Assembly: GCF_006538165.1 (NCBI RefSeq)
Contig: NZ_BDLU01000024.1
Span: 55,819-119,818 of the forward strand
DNA length: 64,000 nucleotides
Direction of reading: 5' to 3'
Origin: Komagataeibacter diospyri
GTDB lineage: Bacteria > Pseudomonadota > Alphaproteobacteria > Acetobacterales > Acetobacteraceae
Shown here: positions 53,382-62,031 of the stretch, one piece after another
Layout of the letters: every line of letters starts with the position of its first letter
How positions within the stretch are numbered: the first letter of the stretch is position 1
The notes under the pieces: generated by a model
Told to the model about the DNA's origin: nothing
The model's database searches: none
What the model saw: only the letters and a program-made list of their open reading frames with translations
Program-made: the position numbers and the translations under genes

Positions 53382-54665
53382 CTAATTTCCGGGATCAATT
53401 GCATCAAGGAAGCGGCTGACCACATCCTGCCTTGGTGGCACGGATTCACTGCCGCACATGACAGCAACCGCCAGCCCCGTCAGGGATGAAAGCGGCGTAT
53501 GGCCACCAGCCCCATCAGCGCACAGATCCATTACCAGCGTAGGGCAGCAGAACAGGCCACACCGGATCGTCGCACGCCAGTCGGCTGGCAGTTGCCCCAT
53601 GGCGCGCATATGCTTCAGCAGCGGACGCCACAGCAGCACCGCCTTGGAATCCAGAAAGGCGCGCCGCAGGTCGTTCATTTCCCACCCCGACGTGACATCC
53701 AGTATGCCGTCAGGCGTCATGCTGGCATGGGTCACCATGTCAGCGGGCAGGTCATGGGGATGATACAACCAGTCTGCATGGGCGAAGATGTTATGGAAGG
53801 TCGCCTTGACCTCCGCCATGATGGCAGGAATATCCTGCCCGGCAAAGGCCGGGTCAAAGAAGGTCAGGCTCCTGCCCGTCCCTTCCCACCACACATTGGC
53901 GTTATGCGCATCCCCATGCGCCGTAACCCCGCCAAAACGGGCCAGCATGCGTGGGGAAAGCAGCCGCATGCTGCGTTCTAGCACGGTCCGTAGCGTATCG
54001 GCATACATCACCCCGTTGATGCGCCACTTCATGTCAAGTAGCGCGTGATCGGCAACACTTACACCCGGAAACGCAAATGTACGGCCCGATGCGAAAAAAC
54101 GTGCTGCCCGCGCCCCAAGCTGCCTGTCATCGGTTGTCAGGCGATGGTGGAATAGCTGGTGAAAGGGTTCGGTTGCGCATTCGGCTTCGGATATCGGGTG
54201 GAAGGTTTCGCGGTAAATGCGTGCCGTCAGCGCATCAAGCTCACGCTGCGCCGCAACGACTGGTCTGATATCCGCATCCGTCGCGTCATATGTACGGCAC
54301 AGATCCGCCAGTCGTGGCGTTGACCGTTTTGTATAAAGCAGTATCTGCCGACCGACTGCGCGCGACACATAAACCGGCATGTCGATCGGGTAACCAGCGT
54401 CGCGCAGGACTTCCCCACGATAGAATTCCTGAAGGGTAATTTCCTCATTTTCCTCATGATGGAACTTGAAGAAGTATTCTTCTCCCGTTGGGATCGTGAG
54501 GAAGCCGTTTACGGAATTCAGGCTGTATCCATCATTCCCCAGCGTGATGTTGCTGACCCGTAGACCGAATTCTTCCCGTATCAGGTCGGAAAGGATCGTG
54601 CATGTCCGCGTTACGTCTTTCGCACGGAAGGCCTGTAGCGCCTGTGCGGATGCTGAGTCATTCAT
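53382..54665 (-). CDS. APH-like phosphotransferase/kinase
   Basis: A 427-residue protein with a choline/aminoglycoside kinase-type fold. The catalytic loop is H250-G-D252-A-H-N-A-N257 and the metal aspartate is in FFDPAFAG (D271), replacing the usual DxD. An N-lobe with SVNGFLTIPTGEEYFFKFHHEE holds the ATP-binding lysine K67. It lies between the HisD homologue (29 nt) and the NCS1 permease (62 nt), so it is likely to phosphorylate an alcohol or amino substrate imported by that permease. Antibiotic resistance is not implied by this context. Confidence 0.82.
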   Translation of the reverse strand: MNDSASAQALQAFRAKDVTRTCTILSDLIREEFGLRVSNITLGNDGYSLNSVNGFLTIPTGEEYFFKFHHEENEEITLQEFYRGEVLRDAGYPIDMPVYVSRAVGRQILLYTKRSTPRLADLCRTYDATDADIRPVVAAQRELDALTARIYRETFHPISEAECATEPFHQLFHHRLTTDDRQLGARAARFFASGRTFAFPGVSVADHALLDMKWRINGVMYADTLRTVLERSMRLLSPRMLARFGGVTAHGDAHNANVWWEGTGRSLTFFDPAFAGQDIPAIMAEVKATFHNIFAHADWLYHPHDLPADMVTHASMTPDGILDVTSGWEMNDLRRAFLDSKAVLLWRPLLKHMRAMGQLPADWRATIRCGLFCCPTLVMDLCADGAGGHTPLSSLTGLAVAVMCGSESVPPRQDVVSRFLDAIDPGN

Positions 54666-54694
54666 GAATACAGCCTTTGTTCACAACGGGCGGT

Positions 54695-56017
54695 TTACTG
54701 GCTTTTGGGTAGAGGACGGGCGGAAGATACCGCGCGCGCATGGCCGGAAAACCCTTCATACGATGCAAAGCGGTGCGTATGGGCTGCCATTTCCTTGTAT
54801 CCGCGCGCGGATACACGGGCGAACGACATCCGTTTCATGTAATCATGCACGGAAAGCGGCGAATGCGTGCGCGCGGCCCGGTTGGTTGGCAGCACGGCAT
54901 TGGGACCAATGACATAATTACCAAGGCTGACGGGTGTGTGGTTGCCCAGCAGTACCTCGCCCGCGTTACGGATACGCCCAAGGTCAGCCATCGGATCCTG
55001 TGTCAGGATTTCAAGATGTTCAGGGGCATAGGCATTGGTGAATTCCACTGCCGCATCAAAATCGCACGTCAACACGATGCCGCCATACGCCCCGCACAGG
55101 ACGGTGGATGAAAATTCGGCGCGTTTGGCGTCCATCTGCTGCCAGTGACCGGGCAGGGCTTCCTTCACGCCCTGCGCAACGCGCGGACTGTCCGTCACCA
55201 GCCAGGCGGAAGAATCCGGCCCATGTTCGGATTCAATAACCAGATCCAGCGCAGCCAGTTCGGGATCAACACTGTCATCGGCCAGGATGATCGCCTCACT
55301 GGGGCCTGCGGGCACGCCAGGATCAATGATATGGGAAAGCAGCTTCTTTGCCGCGACGACATACGGGCTGCCCGGTCCCACGATCTTCATGCAGGCCGGG
55401 ACGGTTTCCGTGCCATACGCCACGGCGGCCACACCCTGCGCACCACCACATTTGTAAACCTCAGTCACGCCAATCAGGCGCGCGGCGACAAGCGTGCCCG
55501 CATCCACGCGCCCATCCGGCGCAGGCGGCGTGATGATGACCAGACGCGGCACACCGGCCACAATGCCCGGAATGGCGGTCATGTTCACGACGCTGGGAAA
55601 CGCACCCTTGCCACGCGGCACGTAGCAGGCCACCGATTCAATGGCGACATTCCGGTCTCCTGCCCATACGCCGGGCTGGACCTCGATCATCCAGCTATCC
55701 TCGGGCTTCTGGGCCTCATGGAATTTGCGGATATTGCCAATTGCATATTCAATTGAACGGATCAGTTCGGGATCCATTTCGCGGAAGGCGGTTTCAAACT
55801 CCTCCTCCGTGGCGCGGATGCTCATGTCCGGAACGGTCACGCCGTCATAGGCCTGCGCAAAACGGCGCAGGGCTGCGTCACCTTCGGTCCGGACAGCCTC
55901 GATAATCGGCTTGACGCGTTCCAGATACGGGCCAAGGTCGGCTTCCGTACGGTCAAGAAGGTGGGCGGGAATATTTTTAGCATTCCGCAAATCGACAAAA
56001 TTGACAGTCTTGTTCAT
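54695..56017 (-). CDS. hisD: Histidinol dehydrogenase family protein
   Basis: A 440-residue zinc-dependent NAD dehydrogenase of the HisD fold, able in this family to oxidise an alcohol through the aldehyde to an acid. The Glu-His active-site pair is in VIESEHGPDSSAWLV and the metal/NAD motif GPSEAIILADD is present. The stretch before it, KLLSHIIDPGVPAGPSE, departs from biosynthetic HisD, as in HisD homologues that act on other alcohols (for example sulfopropanediol). The start at 56017 has GGAAG upstream. Histidinol to histidine would feed the hut pathway, but this substrate is not proven. Confidence 0.85.
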   Translation of the reverse strand: MNKTVNFVDLRNAKNIPAHLLDRTEADLGPYLERVKPIIEAVRTEGDAALRRFAQAYDGVTVPDMSIRATEEEFETAFREMDPELIRSIEYAIGNIRKFHEAQKPEDSWMIEVQPGVWAGDRNVAIESVACYVPRGKGAFPSVVNMTAIPGIVAGVPRLVIITPPAPDGRVDAGTLVAARLIGVTEVYKCGGAQGVAAVAYGTETVPACMKIVGPGSPYVVAAKKLLSHIIDPGVPAGPSEAIILADDSVDPELAALDLVIESEHGPDSSAWLVTDSPRVAQGVKEALPGHWQQMDAKRAEFSSTVLCGAYGGIVLTCDFDAAVEFTNAYAPEHLEILTQDPMADLGRIRNAGEVLLGNHTPVSLGNYVIGPNAVLPTNRAARTHSPLSVHDYMKRMSFARVSARGYKEMAAHTHRFASYEGFSGHARAVSSARPLPKSQ

Positions 56018-56173
56018 CTGGTCGCTTCCACTCAGGCAACGCATTATAGGCGAGTGACAACCGTAGCCGGGCAAAAAACCATATCTGTCCCCTGCCACGC
56101 ACTACAGATCTGTCTGGCCCTGTTCATCCGATTCATATCAACTTCAAAACGAATGGGCAACGATAATATCATA

Positions 56174-56187
56174 CATATATATACAAC
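56174..56187. promoter_or_regulatory. HutC-like operator upstream of the HisD homologue
   Basis: The site catatatatacaac contains tatatacaac, close to the tgtatatacaa operator form. It lies about 160 nt upstream of the HisD-homologue start and just past the SDR stop. Moderate match, supported by recurrence elsewhere in the island. Confidence 0.45.
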
Positions 56188-56189
56188 CT

Positions 56190-56948
56190 TCAGATGGCAG
56201 CCAGAAAACCCCCATCCACATACAGGATCTGACCGTTTACATAGGCTGCAGCATCCGAGCACAGGAACTGCACAATGCCCCCCAGTTCCGCAGGTTCTCC
56301 AAACCGTCCCAGCGGAATGCGCGGCATCATTGTCTCACGCCATTTTTCATCACGAAAAAAGGGTTCCGTCATTTCCGTACGGAAATATCCCGGCCCCACC
56401 GCATTGACCCGGATACCCTTTGGCCCCCATTCCGTGGCCAGCCCGCGCGTCACACCCAGCAGACCGGATTTTGAGGCACCGTATGGCACCGCCCCCGGAA
56501 TACCAACCGCGGACGCCAGTGAGCACAGATTGACGATTGCCCCACCCACCCGCATCCCGCGCGCCGCATGCAATGCACAGAAAAACGCCCCGCGCAGGTT
56601 GGTATCGACAATCCTGTCCCACAATGCGTCATCCGCATCCGTGGCGGGACGCAGTTCTTCCATGCCGGCATTGTTCACCAATGCATCGATGTGGAGACCT
56701 CTTGCGCAGAGGTCATGAAAAGCCCGTTCAATATCGTCAGTACTGGCGACATCCACGATAAAATGGTCCATTTCCAGACCATCATCCCGCGCGATGTCGC
56801 AGGTCTCACGCAAGGGTGCTACAGAACGGCCACAGATAAACACCTGCGCGCCCTGCCCTGCCAGATGCAATGCCACCGCCCGGCCAATGCCACGACCGCC
56901 CCCCGTCACGACAATGACGCGACCACGGACACAGAACGGGTTTTTCAT
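56190..56948 (-). CDS. SDR family oxidoreductase (island)
   Basis: A 252-residue NAD(P)-dependent dehydrogenase. TGGGRGIG is at about 15-22, VNNAG at 91-95, S143, and YGASK with Y156/K160. Length and C-terminal YVNGQILYVDGGF are those of a FabG-like classical SDR. It starts at the last base of the Zn-dehydrogenase stop (TAATG-type 1-nt overlap), so the two are co-translated and follow hutFG. It would interconvert a secondary alcohol and ketone. Together with the HisD homologue and the Zn-ADH the set resembles the layout of the hpsNOP genes. Confidence 0.88.
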   Translation of the reverse strand: MKNPFCVRGRVIVVTGGGRGIGRAVALHLAGQGAQVFICGRSVAPLRETCDIARDDGLEMDHFIVDVASTDDIERAFHDLCARGLHIDALVNNAGMEELRPATDADDALWDRIVDTNLRGAFFCALHAARGMRVGGAIVNLCSLASAVGIPGAVPYGASKSGLLGVTRGLATEWGPKGIRVNAVGPGYFRTEMTEPFFRDEKWRETMMPRIPLGRFGEPAELGGIVQFLCSDAAAYVNGQILYVDGGFLAAI

Positions 56949-57970
56949 TATGCTTCCTCCGCAACGGGATGGGGAAAGATCAGTGTTTTCAGACCTGTAC
57001 GCTGTTGTGCCAGCAGCTCCCCATAGACATCCGGTATCTGCTCCACCCCCTGTATCATGGTGACGAAAGCCTTCAGACGTTCGCGCAGGTCTGGCAACAG
57101 GGCGATGGCCTGCGGCATTTCATCGGCAAAGGCGCTGACGCCGCGCACCTCCAGTTCACGCTCGACAATAAGGTTCAGGTCGAGATTGAGCTTTGTCGCG
57201 GTCAGTCCGGCCAGAACCAGTCGCCCCCCAGGCGCGGCGTGGTCCAGCAGATGTCCCGCCACCGCAACCGATCCCGTGGTGTCCAGCATGAAGCGTGGTG
57301 CCTGACCATCAACAAGGGGGCCGATGGCATCCAGCGCCACGGGCGACACGCCACAGGTTTCCTGCAACAGGCGCACGCGTTGCGGATCGCGTTCGACCAG
57401 GTAGACCCGGCCATCATGCCGTTCAGACAGCACCAGTGCGGCAAGGCCGCCAATAGTCCCCCCACCACAGACCACGACCGGCATACCCGAATCGGGGGCA
57501 AGCCGGTTTATGGCATGAACCGCCACGGACAGGGGTTCCGCCAGGGCCGCCAGCCAGAACGGCATGTCCGGGGGAATGCGGTGCAACTGACGGGCCGGAA
57601 GTGTCACTTCCCCTGCAAACCCGCCATCACAGACCTCGCCCACAAATCCCAGACTGGCACACAGGTTGCTCCGCCCCTGCTGGCAGGCGTGGCATGTCCC
57701 ACACCCTACCCTGGAATCCGCTACCACGCGGTCCCTGGACCGGAAGCCGGTCACGCCGGGGCCGACTGCCATGACTTCGCCGGAAAACTCATGTCCCGGC
57801 GTGACAGGGGTACGGGTCATCCACTGACCCGTGCGGAAGTTATGCAGATCCGAGCCACATATCCCGGCGGCCATGACCCGTATGCGCACCTGATCCGGAC
57901 CCGGTTCTGCCGGTGCCTGGACCGTTTCGATGCGGATATCCTCAATTCCGTATAAACGTGCTGCCTGCAT
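56948..57970 (-). CDS. Zinc-dependent medium-chain alcohol dehydrogenase
   Basis: A 340-residue MDR-family enzyme. Catalytic zinc ligands are C38 (GICGSDLH), H60 and E61 (PGHEFSGEV). The structural zinc cysteines are C90, C93, C96 and C104, and the Rossmann motif is VCGGGTIGGLAAL. It lies 31 nt after hutG and overlaps the SDR gene, so it belongs to the hutF-hutG-ADH-SDR operon. Sorbitol/threonine-dehydrogenase-like members oxidise secondary alcohols; the true substrate here is unknown. Confidence 0.88.
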   Translation of the reverse strand: MQAARLYGIEDIRIETVQAPAEPGPDQVRIRVMAAGICGSDLHNFRTGQWMTRTPVTPGHEFSGEVMAVGPGVTGFRSRDRVVADSRVGCGTCHACQQGRSNLCASLGFVGEVCDGGFAGEVTLPARQLHRIPPDMPFWLAALAEPLSVAVHAINRLAPDSGMPVVVCGGGTIGGLAALVLSERHDGRVYLVERDPQRVRLLQETCGVSPVALDAIGPLVDGQAPRFMLDTTGSVAVAGHLLDHAAPGGRLVLAGLTATKLNLDLNLIVERELEVRGVSAFADEMPQAIALLPDLRERLKAFVTMIQGVEQIPDVYGELLAQQRTGLKTLIFPHPVAEEA

Positions 57971-58001
57971 CTGCCACCTCTTTAGCGTGGTATTCTGCTA
58001 G

Positions 58002-58847
58002 TCACCGAACCTGCGGTGTCCAGTCCAGAACGGTGTCAAGAAATCCTGCCATGGCTGTGGAAAGCTTGCGAAAGGCTGTTTCATCCAGCGGCCATGGGGC
58101 TTCTTCCCGCTGGAGGTAGGTACTCTGGGCAATTTCCATCTGCACGGCATGAAAACCCCGGTCCGGCTGCCCATAATGCCGGGTGGTGTACCCCCCGCGG
58201 AAACGGCCATTCACGACATGGGTGTAGCCGGACAGGCTTTCTGCATGGGCCTTGATCCGGTCCTGAAGCAGTCCGTCGCAGGATGCACCGCTATTGGTGC
58301 CGATATTCAGGTCAGGTAGACGGCCTTCAAACAGCCGGGGAATATGGGTCTGGATGGAATGTCCGTCCCATAACACTGCCCAGCCATGCTGCGACTTCAG
58401 CCGTTCGAGTTCCTGACCGACCGCATCATGATAAGGTTTCCAGAACGCGGCGGTCCTGTCGTGAATCTCGTTCTGGTCCGGTTCCTGCCCGGCCTGATAA
58501 ATCGGCGTGCCGTCAAATGCCAGGCTGGGGACAAGCCCGGTACTGGGCCGCCCCGGATACAGGATGGCGTCATCCGCGCCACGATTAAGGTCCACCACAT
58601 AACGCGAATAACGTGCACGGATGACCCCTATGCCGCGTTCACGCGCGTGGGCTGTATAAAGCTGGTCAATATACCAGTCCGTATCAGGCAGCTGCTGGCC
58701 ATACGGGGTCATGCGCGCTGCCATGCCGGGGGGCAGGTCCGTGCCCGAATGGGGCAGAGTCAGCAGGACGGGCACATGGCCGGGCTGGAAATCGAATACC
58801 GGGAAATCCGAAAGAAGATTGGTCATCGTATGATCGTAACCTTTCAT
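58002..58847 (-). CDS. hutG: N-formylglutamate deformylase
   Basis: The last hut step: N-formyl-L-glutamate to glutamate and formate. It has 281 residues of the N-formylglutamate amidohydrolase family. LLTLPHSGTDLPPGMAAR near the start, DTDWYIDQLYT, RYVVDLNRGADD, VLWDGHSIQTHIPRLFEGRLPDLNIGTNSG and VNGRFRGGYTTRHYG are the expected motifs with metal histidines and acidic residues. The start overlaps hutF (ATGA); an alternative ATG is 7 codons on. Presence of this enzyme with HutF marks the formate-releasing variant of the pathway. Confidence 0.95.
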   Translation of the reverse strand: MKGYDHTMTNLLSDFPVFDFQPGHVPVLLTLPHSGTDLPPGMAARMTPYGQQLPDTDWYIDQLYTAHARERGIGVIRARYSRYVVDLNRGADDAILYPGRPSTGLVPSLAFDGTPIYQAGQEPDQNEIHDRTAAFWKPYHDAVGQELERLKSQHGWAVLWDGHSIQTHIPRLFEGRLPDLNIGTNSGASCDGLLQDRIKAHAESLSGYTHVVNGRFRGGYTTRHYGQPDRGFHAVQMEIAQSTYLQREEAPWPLDETAFRKLSTAMAGFLDTVLDWTPQVR

Positions 58848-60214
58848 TCAGCTACCAGCATCGCCAGGGCGCGATGGAAATTACGGGTAATGCCGTCATG
58901 ATCGGGATGGCGACCGTCCTGCACAACCCACTGCCCCGCACACATCACATCACGCACAGGCAGCGTGGGACAGGCAAAAATGGCTGAATCGAGAATCCTG
59001 TCCCCCTGCAGTTCCGGCAGGGACAGTTTTTCCGGGTCCAGCACGCACAGATCAGCCCGCGCCCCTACGACCAGCCCAGATGGCGGCAGGCCACAGGCCT
59101 GACGGCCGCCTTCGAATGCCGCACGGTACAGGTAGCCACCAACCGAACCCATCTCCCCCTCCGGCAGGCAGACACAGCGCTGCTGGCGGTCAAGACGTGC
59201 ACCGTATTCAAGCAGGCGCAGTTCCTCGCCGGGGCTGATCAGTATGTTGCTGTCGCTGCCGATACCGAAACGCCCACCCTGCGCCACACAATCCGGGAAG
59301 GGAAAAAGTCCGTCCCCCAGATTGGCTTCCGTAATCGGGCACAGGCCAGCCACGGCGCCACTCCGGGCGATCAATGTCGTTTCGGTTGCTGACAAGTGCG
59401 TGGCGTGCACAAGGCACCAGCGCGCATCGACCGTCACATGATCAAACAGGTATTCCACAGGCCGCGCACCGGTTGCCTGCAGGCATTCCGCAACTTCGGC
59501 CTGCTGTTCGGCCACGTGGATATGGATCGGTGCGCCAGCCGCCATCTGGTCGACTGCCTTCCCCACCTCACGAATGTCAACGGCGCGGACGGAATGAAGC
59601 CCGACCCCGACAATGGGAGGCATGGCATGGTCGCCTGCCTGCCGCACTCGACTGACGATATCTGCCAGGGTCTGTAGCGTGTTGGCGAAACGCTGCTGCT
59701 GGGGCAGCGTCGTCGGCGCTCCGAAACCCGACCGGGCATATAATGTCGGCAACAGGGTCAGGCCCATGCCCACGTTTCGCGCGGCCTGCACGATACGCAG
59801 CGACATTTCCGCACGGTCGGCATACGGCGTGCCACCCCTGCCATGATGCAGGTAATGGAATTCGGCAACCTGCGTATAACCGCGTTCCAGCATTTCCATA
59901 TACAGGAATGTAGCAATATCCTGCATCTGTTCCGGCGTCACATTGTCAGCCAGACGGTACATGGCCCTGCGCCATGTCCAGAATGTATCGGACGGGTTGC
60001 TTCGCCCTTCCGCAAGGCCGGCCATAGCGCGCTGGAATGCATGGGAATGCAGGCTGTATTGTGGGGGAATGACAATATCCGCGCATAATACGGAAGGATC
60101 GGGAGAAGAATCTGGCACTATGGCGGAAAAGCAGCCATCCATTCCCACTTCAATCCGCACATTGCTGCGCCACCCGATGGGCAGCATGGCCTGTCTTGCA
60201 AAAATCGTGACCAT
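58844..60214 (-). CDS. hutF: Formimidoylglutamate deiminase
   Basis: The fourth hut step: N-formimino-L-glutamate to N-formyl-L-glutamate and ammonia. It is a metal-dependent amidohydrolase of 456 residues. The HxH pair in YSLHSHAFQRAMAG, H in PIHIHVAEQQAEVAECL, VHATHLS, and the aspartate in GIGSDSN are typical of HutF. The start at 60214 (MVTIFARQ) follows the family pattern; an ATG four codons upstream is possible. First gene of the hutF-hutG-ADH-SDR unit, divergent from hutI across an operator. Confidence 0.95.
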   Translation of the reverse strand: MVTIFARQAMLPIGWRSNVRIEVGMDGCFSAIVPDSSPDPSVLCADIVIPPQYSLHSHAFQRAMAGLAEGRSNPSDTFWTWRRAMYRLADNVTPEQMQDIATFLYMEMLERGYTQVAEFHYLHHGRGGTPYADRAEMSLRIVQAARNVGMGLTLLPTLYARSGFGAPTTLPQQQRFANTLQTLADIVSRVRQAGDHAMPPIVGVGLHSVRAVDIREVGKAVDQMAAGAPIHIHVAEQQAEVAECLQATGARPVEYLFDHVTVDARWCLVHATHLSATETTLIARSGAVAGLCPITEANLGDGLFPFPDCVAQGGRFGIGSDSNILISPGEELRLLEYGARLDRQQRCVCLPEGEMGSVGGYLYRAAFEGGRQACGLPPSGLVVGARADLCVLDPEKLSLPELQGDRILDSAIFACPTLPVRDVMCAGQWVVQDGRHPDHDGITRNFHRALAMLVAE

Positions 60215-60282
60215 TTCCACTCTCATGCCTGATAGGCAGGTAATCCTGCGTTTTGTTATGGATTGATAACAGATTTGACTTA

Positions 60283-60296
60283 TTTGTATATACTTA
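60283..60296. promoter_or_regulatory. HutC-like operator between hutF and hutI
   Basis: The site tttgtatatactta carries the full tgtatata core and one changed base in the right arm. It lies about 35-48 nt before hutI and 70-82 nt before hutF, so it could control both directions. Confidence 0.65.
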
Positions 60297-60330
60297 TCTA
60301 CAGAACGTGGAGAACGAAGGAAAACGTACG

Positions 60331-61566
60331 ATGTGGGACAGACTCTGGATCAACCTGAATATCGCGACGATGATGCCCGCCCATGAAGCATCGGATGATC
60401 CGTACGGGTGCAGTCATGATGCCGCCATTGCCACAAACGGCAGCCGGATTGTCTGGATTGGCGCGCGCGCGGACCTGCCCGCCGCACCCGATACGCTGGC
60501 CCACACGGTTATTGATGGCCATGGCCACTGGATGACGCCGGGCCTGATTGATGCACATACCCACATCATTTATGCGGGTGATCGCAGTACCGAGTTTGAA
60601 AAACGGCTGAATGGCGTTTCCTATACTGAAATTGCCCGGCAGGGTGGTGGCATCCTGTCCACCGTCACCAACACACGCGCGGCGAGTGAGGAGACCCTCC
60701 TCTCCCTTGCCATGGAACGCGCGCAGCGCATGATCCGCGCGGGCACCACCACGATCGAAGTCAAGTCAGGTTACGGTCTGACGCTTGAAGATGAACTCAA
60801 GCAGTTGCGCGTTGCCCGACGACTGGGCGAGGCCCTGCCCATATATGTACATACAACATTCCTTGGCGCCCATGCCTTTCCCCCCGAATATGCGGACAGG
60901 CAGGACGATTACGTCTCCTTCCTGATTGATGTCGTGCTGCCACGCGCAGCAGCCGAAGGGCTGGTCGATAGCGTCGATGCCTTTTGTGAAAACATTGCTT
61001 TCAGTCCCGCGCAGGTCCGCAGGCTGTTTGACAGGGCCATGGAATTGCAATTGCCCGTACGCATCCATGCCGACCAGTTATCCGATACCGGTGGCGGCAG
61101 CTTGGCCGCGCAGTACCTCGCCCTGTCCGCAGACCATGTGGAATATGTCAGTGAAGCCAGCGTGATGGACATGGCGCAGGCCGGAACGGTCGCCATGCTG
61201 CTGCCCGGCGCGTTCTACTTCATTCGTGAAAAGCATGCGCCCCCGGTCGCCCTGTTCCGCAAACACGGGGTGCCCGTGGGACTGGCGAGCGACTGCAATC
61301 CCGGCACATCCCCCGTGACCAGCCTGACAGCCGTGATGAACATGGCCTGCACCCTGTTCCGCATGACACCGGCGGAAGCTCTGGCTGCAGTTACCCGCAT
61401 CGGCGCGCAGGGCCTGAACCTGCAGGACAGCAGGGGCAGGCTGGCGACCGGCATGGTGGCGGACATGGCAACATGGAACGTCAGCGGCCCGCATGAACTG
61501 TCATACTGGATCGGGGGGCTGACCCCCGTTACCCGGGTTTTCCATGGTGTGCCGGACGCGACATAG
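60331..61566 (+). CDS. hutI: Imidazolonepropionase
   Basis: The third hut step: 4-imidazolone-5-propionate hydrolysis to N-formimino-L-glutamate. It has 411 residues of the amidohydrolase superfamily. H76-T-H78 in [21 protein letters not shown], the histidine in [12 protein letters not shown], the metal histidine in [12 protein letters not shown] and the aspartate in [10 protein letters not shown] are the family ligands. The start at 60331 is preceded by GAAGGAAA; the frame upstream from 60253 covers the operator and is not coding. Last island gene on the right side. Confidence 0.96.
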   Translation: MWDRLWINLNIATMMPAHEASDDPYGCSHDAAIATNGSRIVWIGARADLPAAPDTLAHTVIDGHGHWMTPGLIDAHTHIIYAGDRSTEFEKRLNGVSYTEIARQGGGILSTVTNTRAASEETLLSLAMERAQRMIRAGTTTIEVKSGYGLTLEDELKQLRVARRLGEALPIYVHTTFLGAHAFPPEYADRQDDYVSFLIDVVLPRAAAEGLVDSVDAFCENIAFSPAQVRRLFDRAMELQLPVRIHADQLSDTGGGSLAAQYLALSADHVEYVSEASVMDMAQAGTVAMLLPGAFYFIREKHAPPVALFRKHGVPVGLASDCNPGTSPVTSLTAVMNMACTLFRMTPAEALAAVTRIGAQGLNLQDSRGRLATGMVADMATWNVSGPHELSYWIGGLTPVTRVFHGVPDAT

Positions 61567-61696
61567 AAATGCCGGATATGTGATACCCCCGCACGAACGG
61601 TCGCATTCCCTTCCAGTGCTTGCGCTTGGCGATTTTATCCGTAGGTTCTGCTCCGCATGAAAGCGTATAAGGCCGGGTCAGGGGCAAAACGGGTGG

Positions 61697-62031
61697 ATGA
61701 AGTTTGATCGTGTAAAATCGTTGGATGCAATCCTGGCGACGGCCAAAAAGAAATCACTGAACCGGTCGCTTGGGGCTTTCCAACTCACGATGCTGGGAAT
61801 CGGCGGTATCATCGGAACCGGGATATTCGTGCTGACTTCCGAAGCCGCGCAGAAAGCGGGTCCGGGCATGATGTTAAGCTTCATCCTTGCCGGTTTCATC
61901 TGCATGTGCGCGGCGATCTGTTATTCCGAACTGGCGTCCATGGTGCCCACTGCCGGATCGGCCTACACCTATACCTATGCCGTTATGGGTGAGCGACTGG
62001 CGTGGATGGTGGGCTGGGTGCTGACTCTAGA
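61697..62031 (+). pseudogene. Amino acid permease (APC superfamily), truncated by insertion sequences
   Basis: The first 112 codons of an APC-type permease, about a quarter of a normal protein. SLNRSLGAFQLTMLGIGGIIGTGIFVLTSEAAQKAGPGMMLSFILAGF and YSELASMVPTAGSAYTYTYAVMGERLAWMVGWVLTL are typical first helices. The frame is cut at the target site of the IS481 element. Joining the flanks does not restore it, because the next element (IS630 type) starts there. The missing part is not in the window. Its reading direction and position 130 nt after hutI suggest that it once belonged beside the hut genes. Confidence 0.88.

Noticed and set aside
53382..54665. Aminoglycoside resistance gene
   Set aside because: The protein has the APH-type catalytic loop but is embedded in a catabolic operon with a permease and HisD homologue, and its metal motif is altered; the name would mislead.
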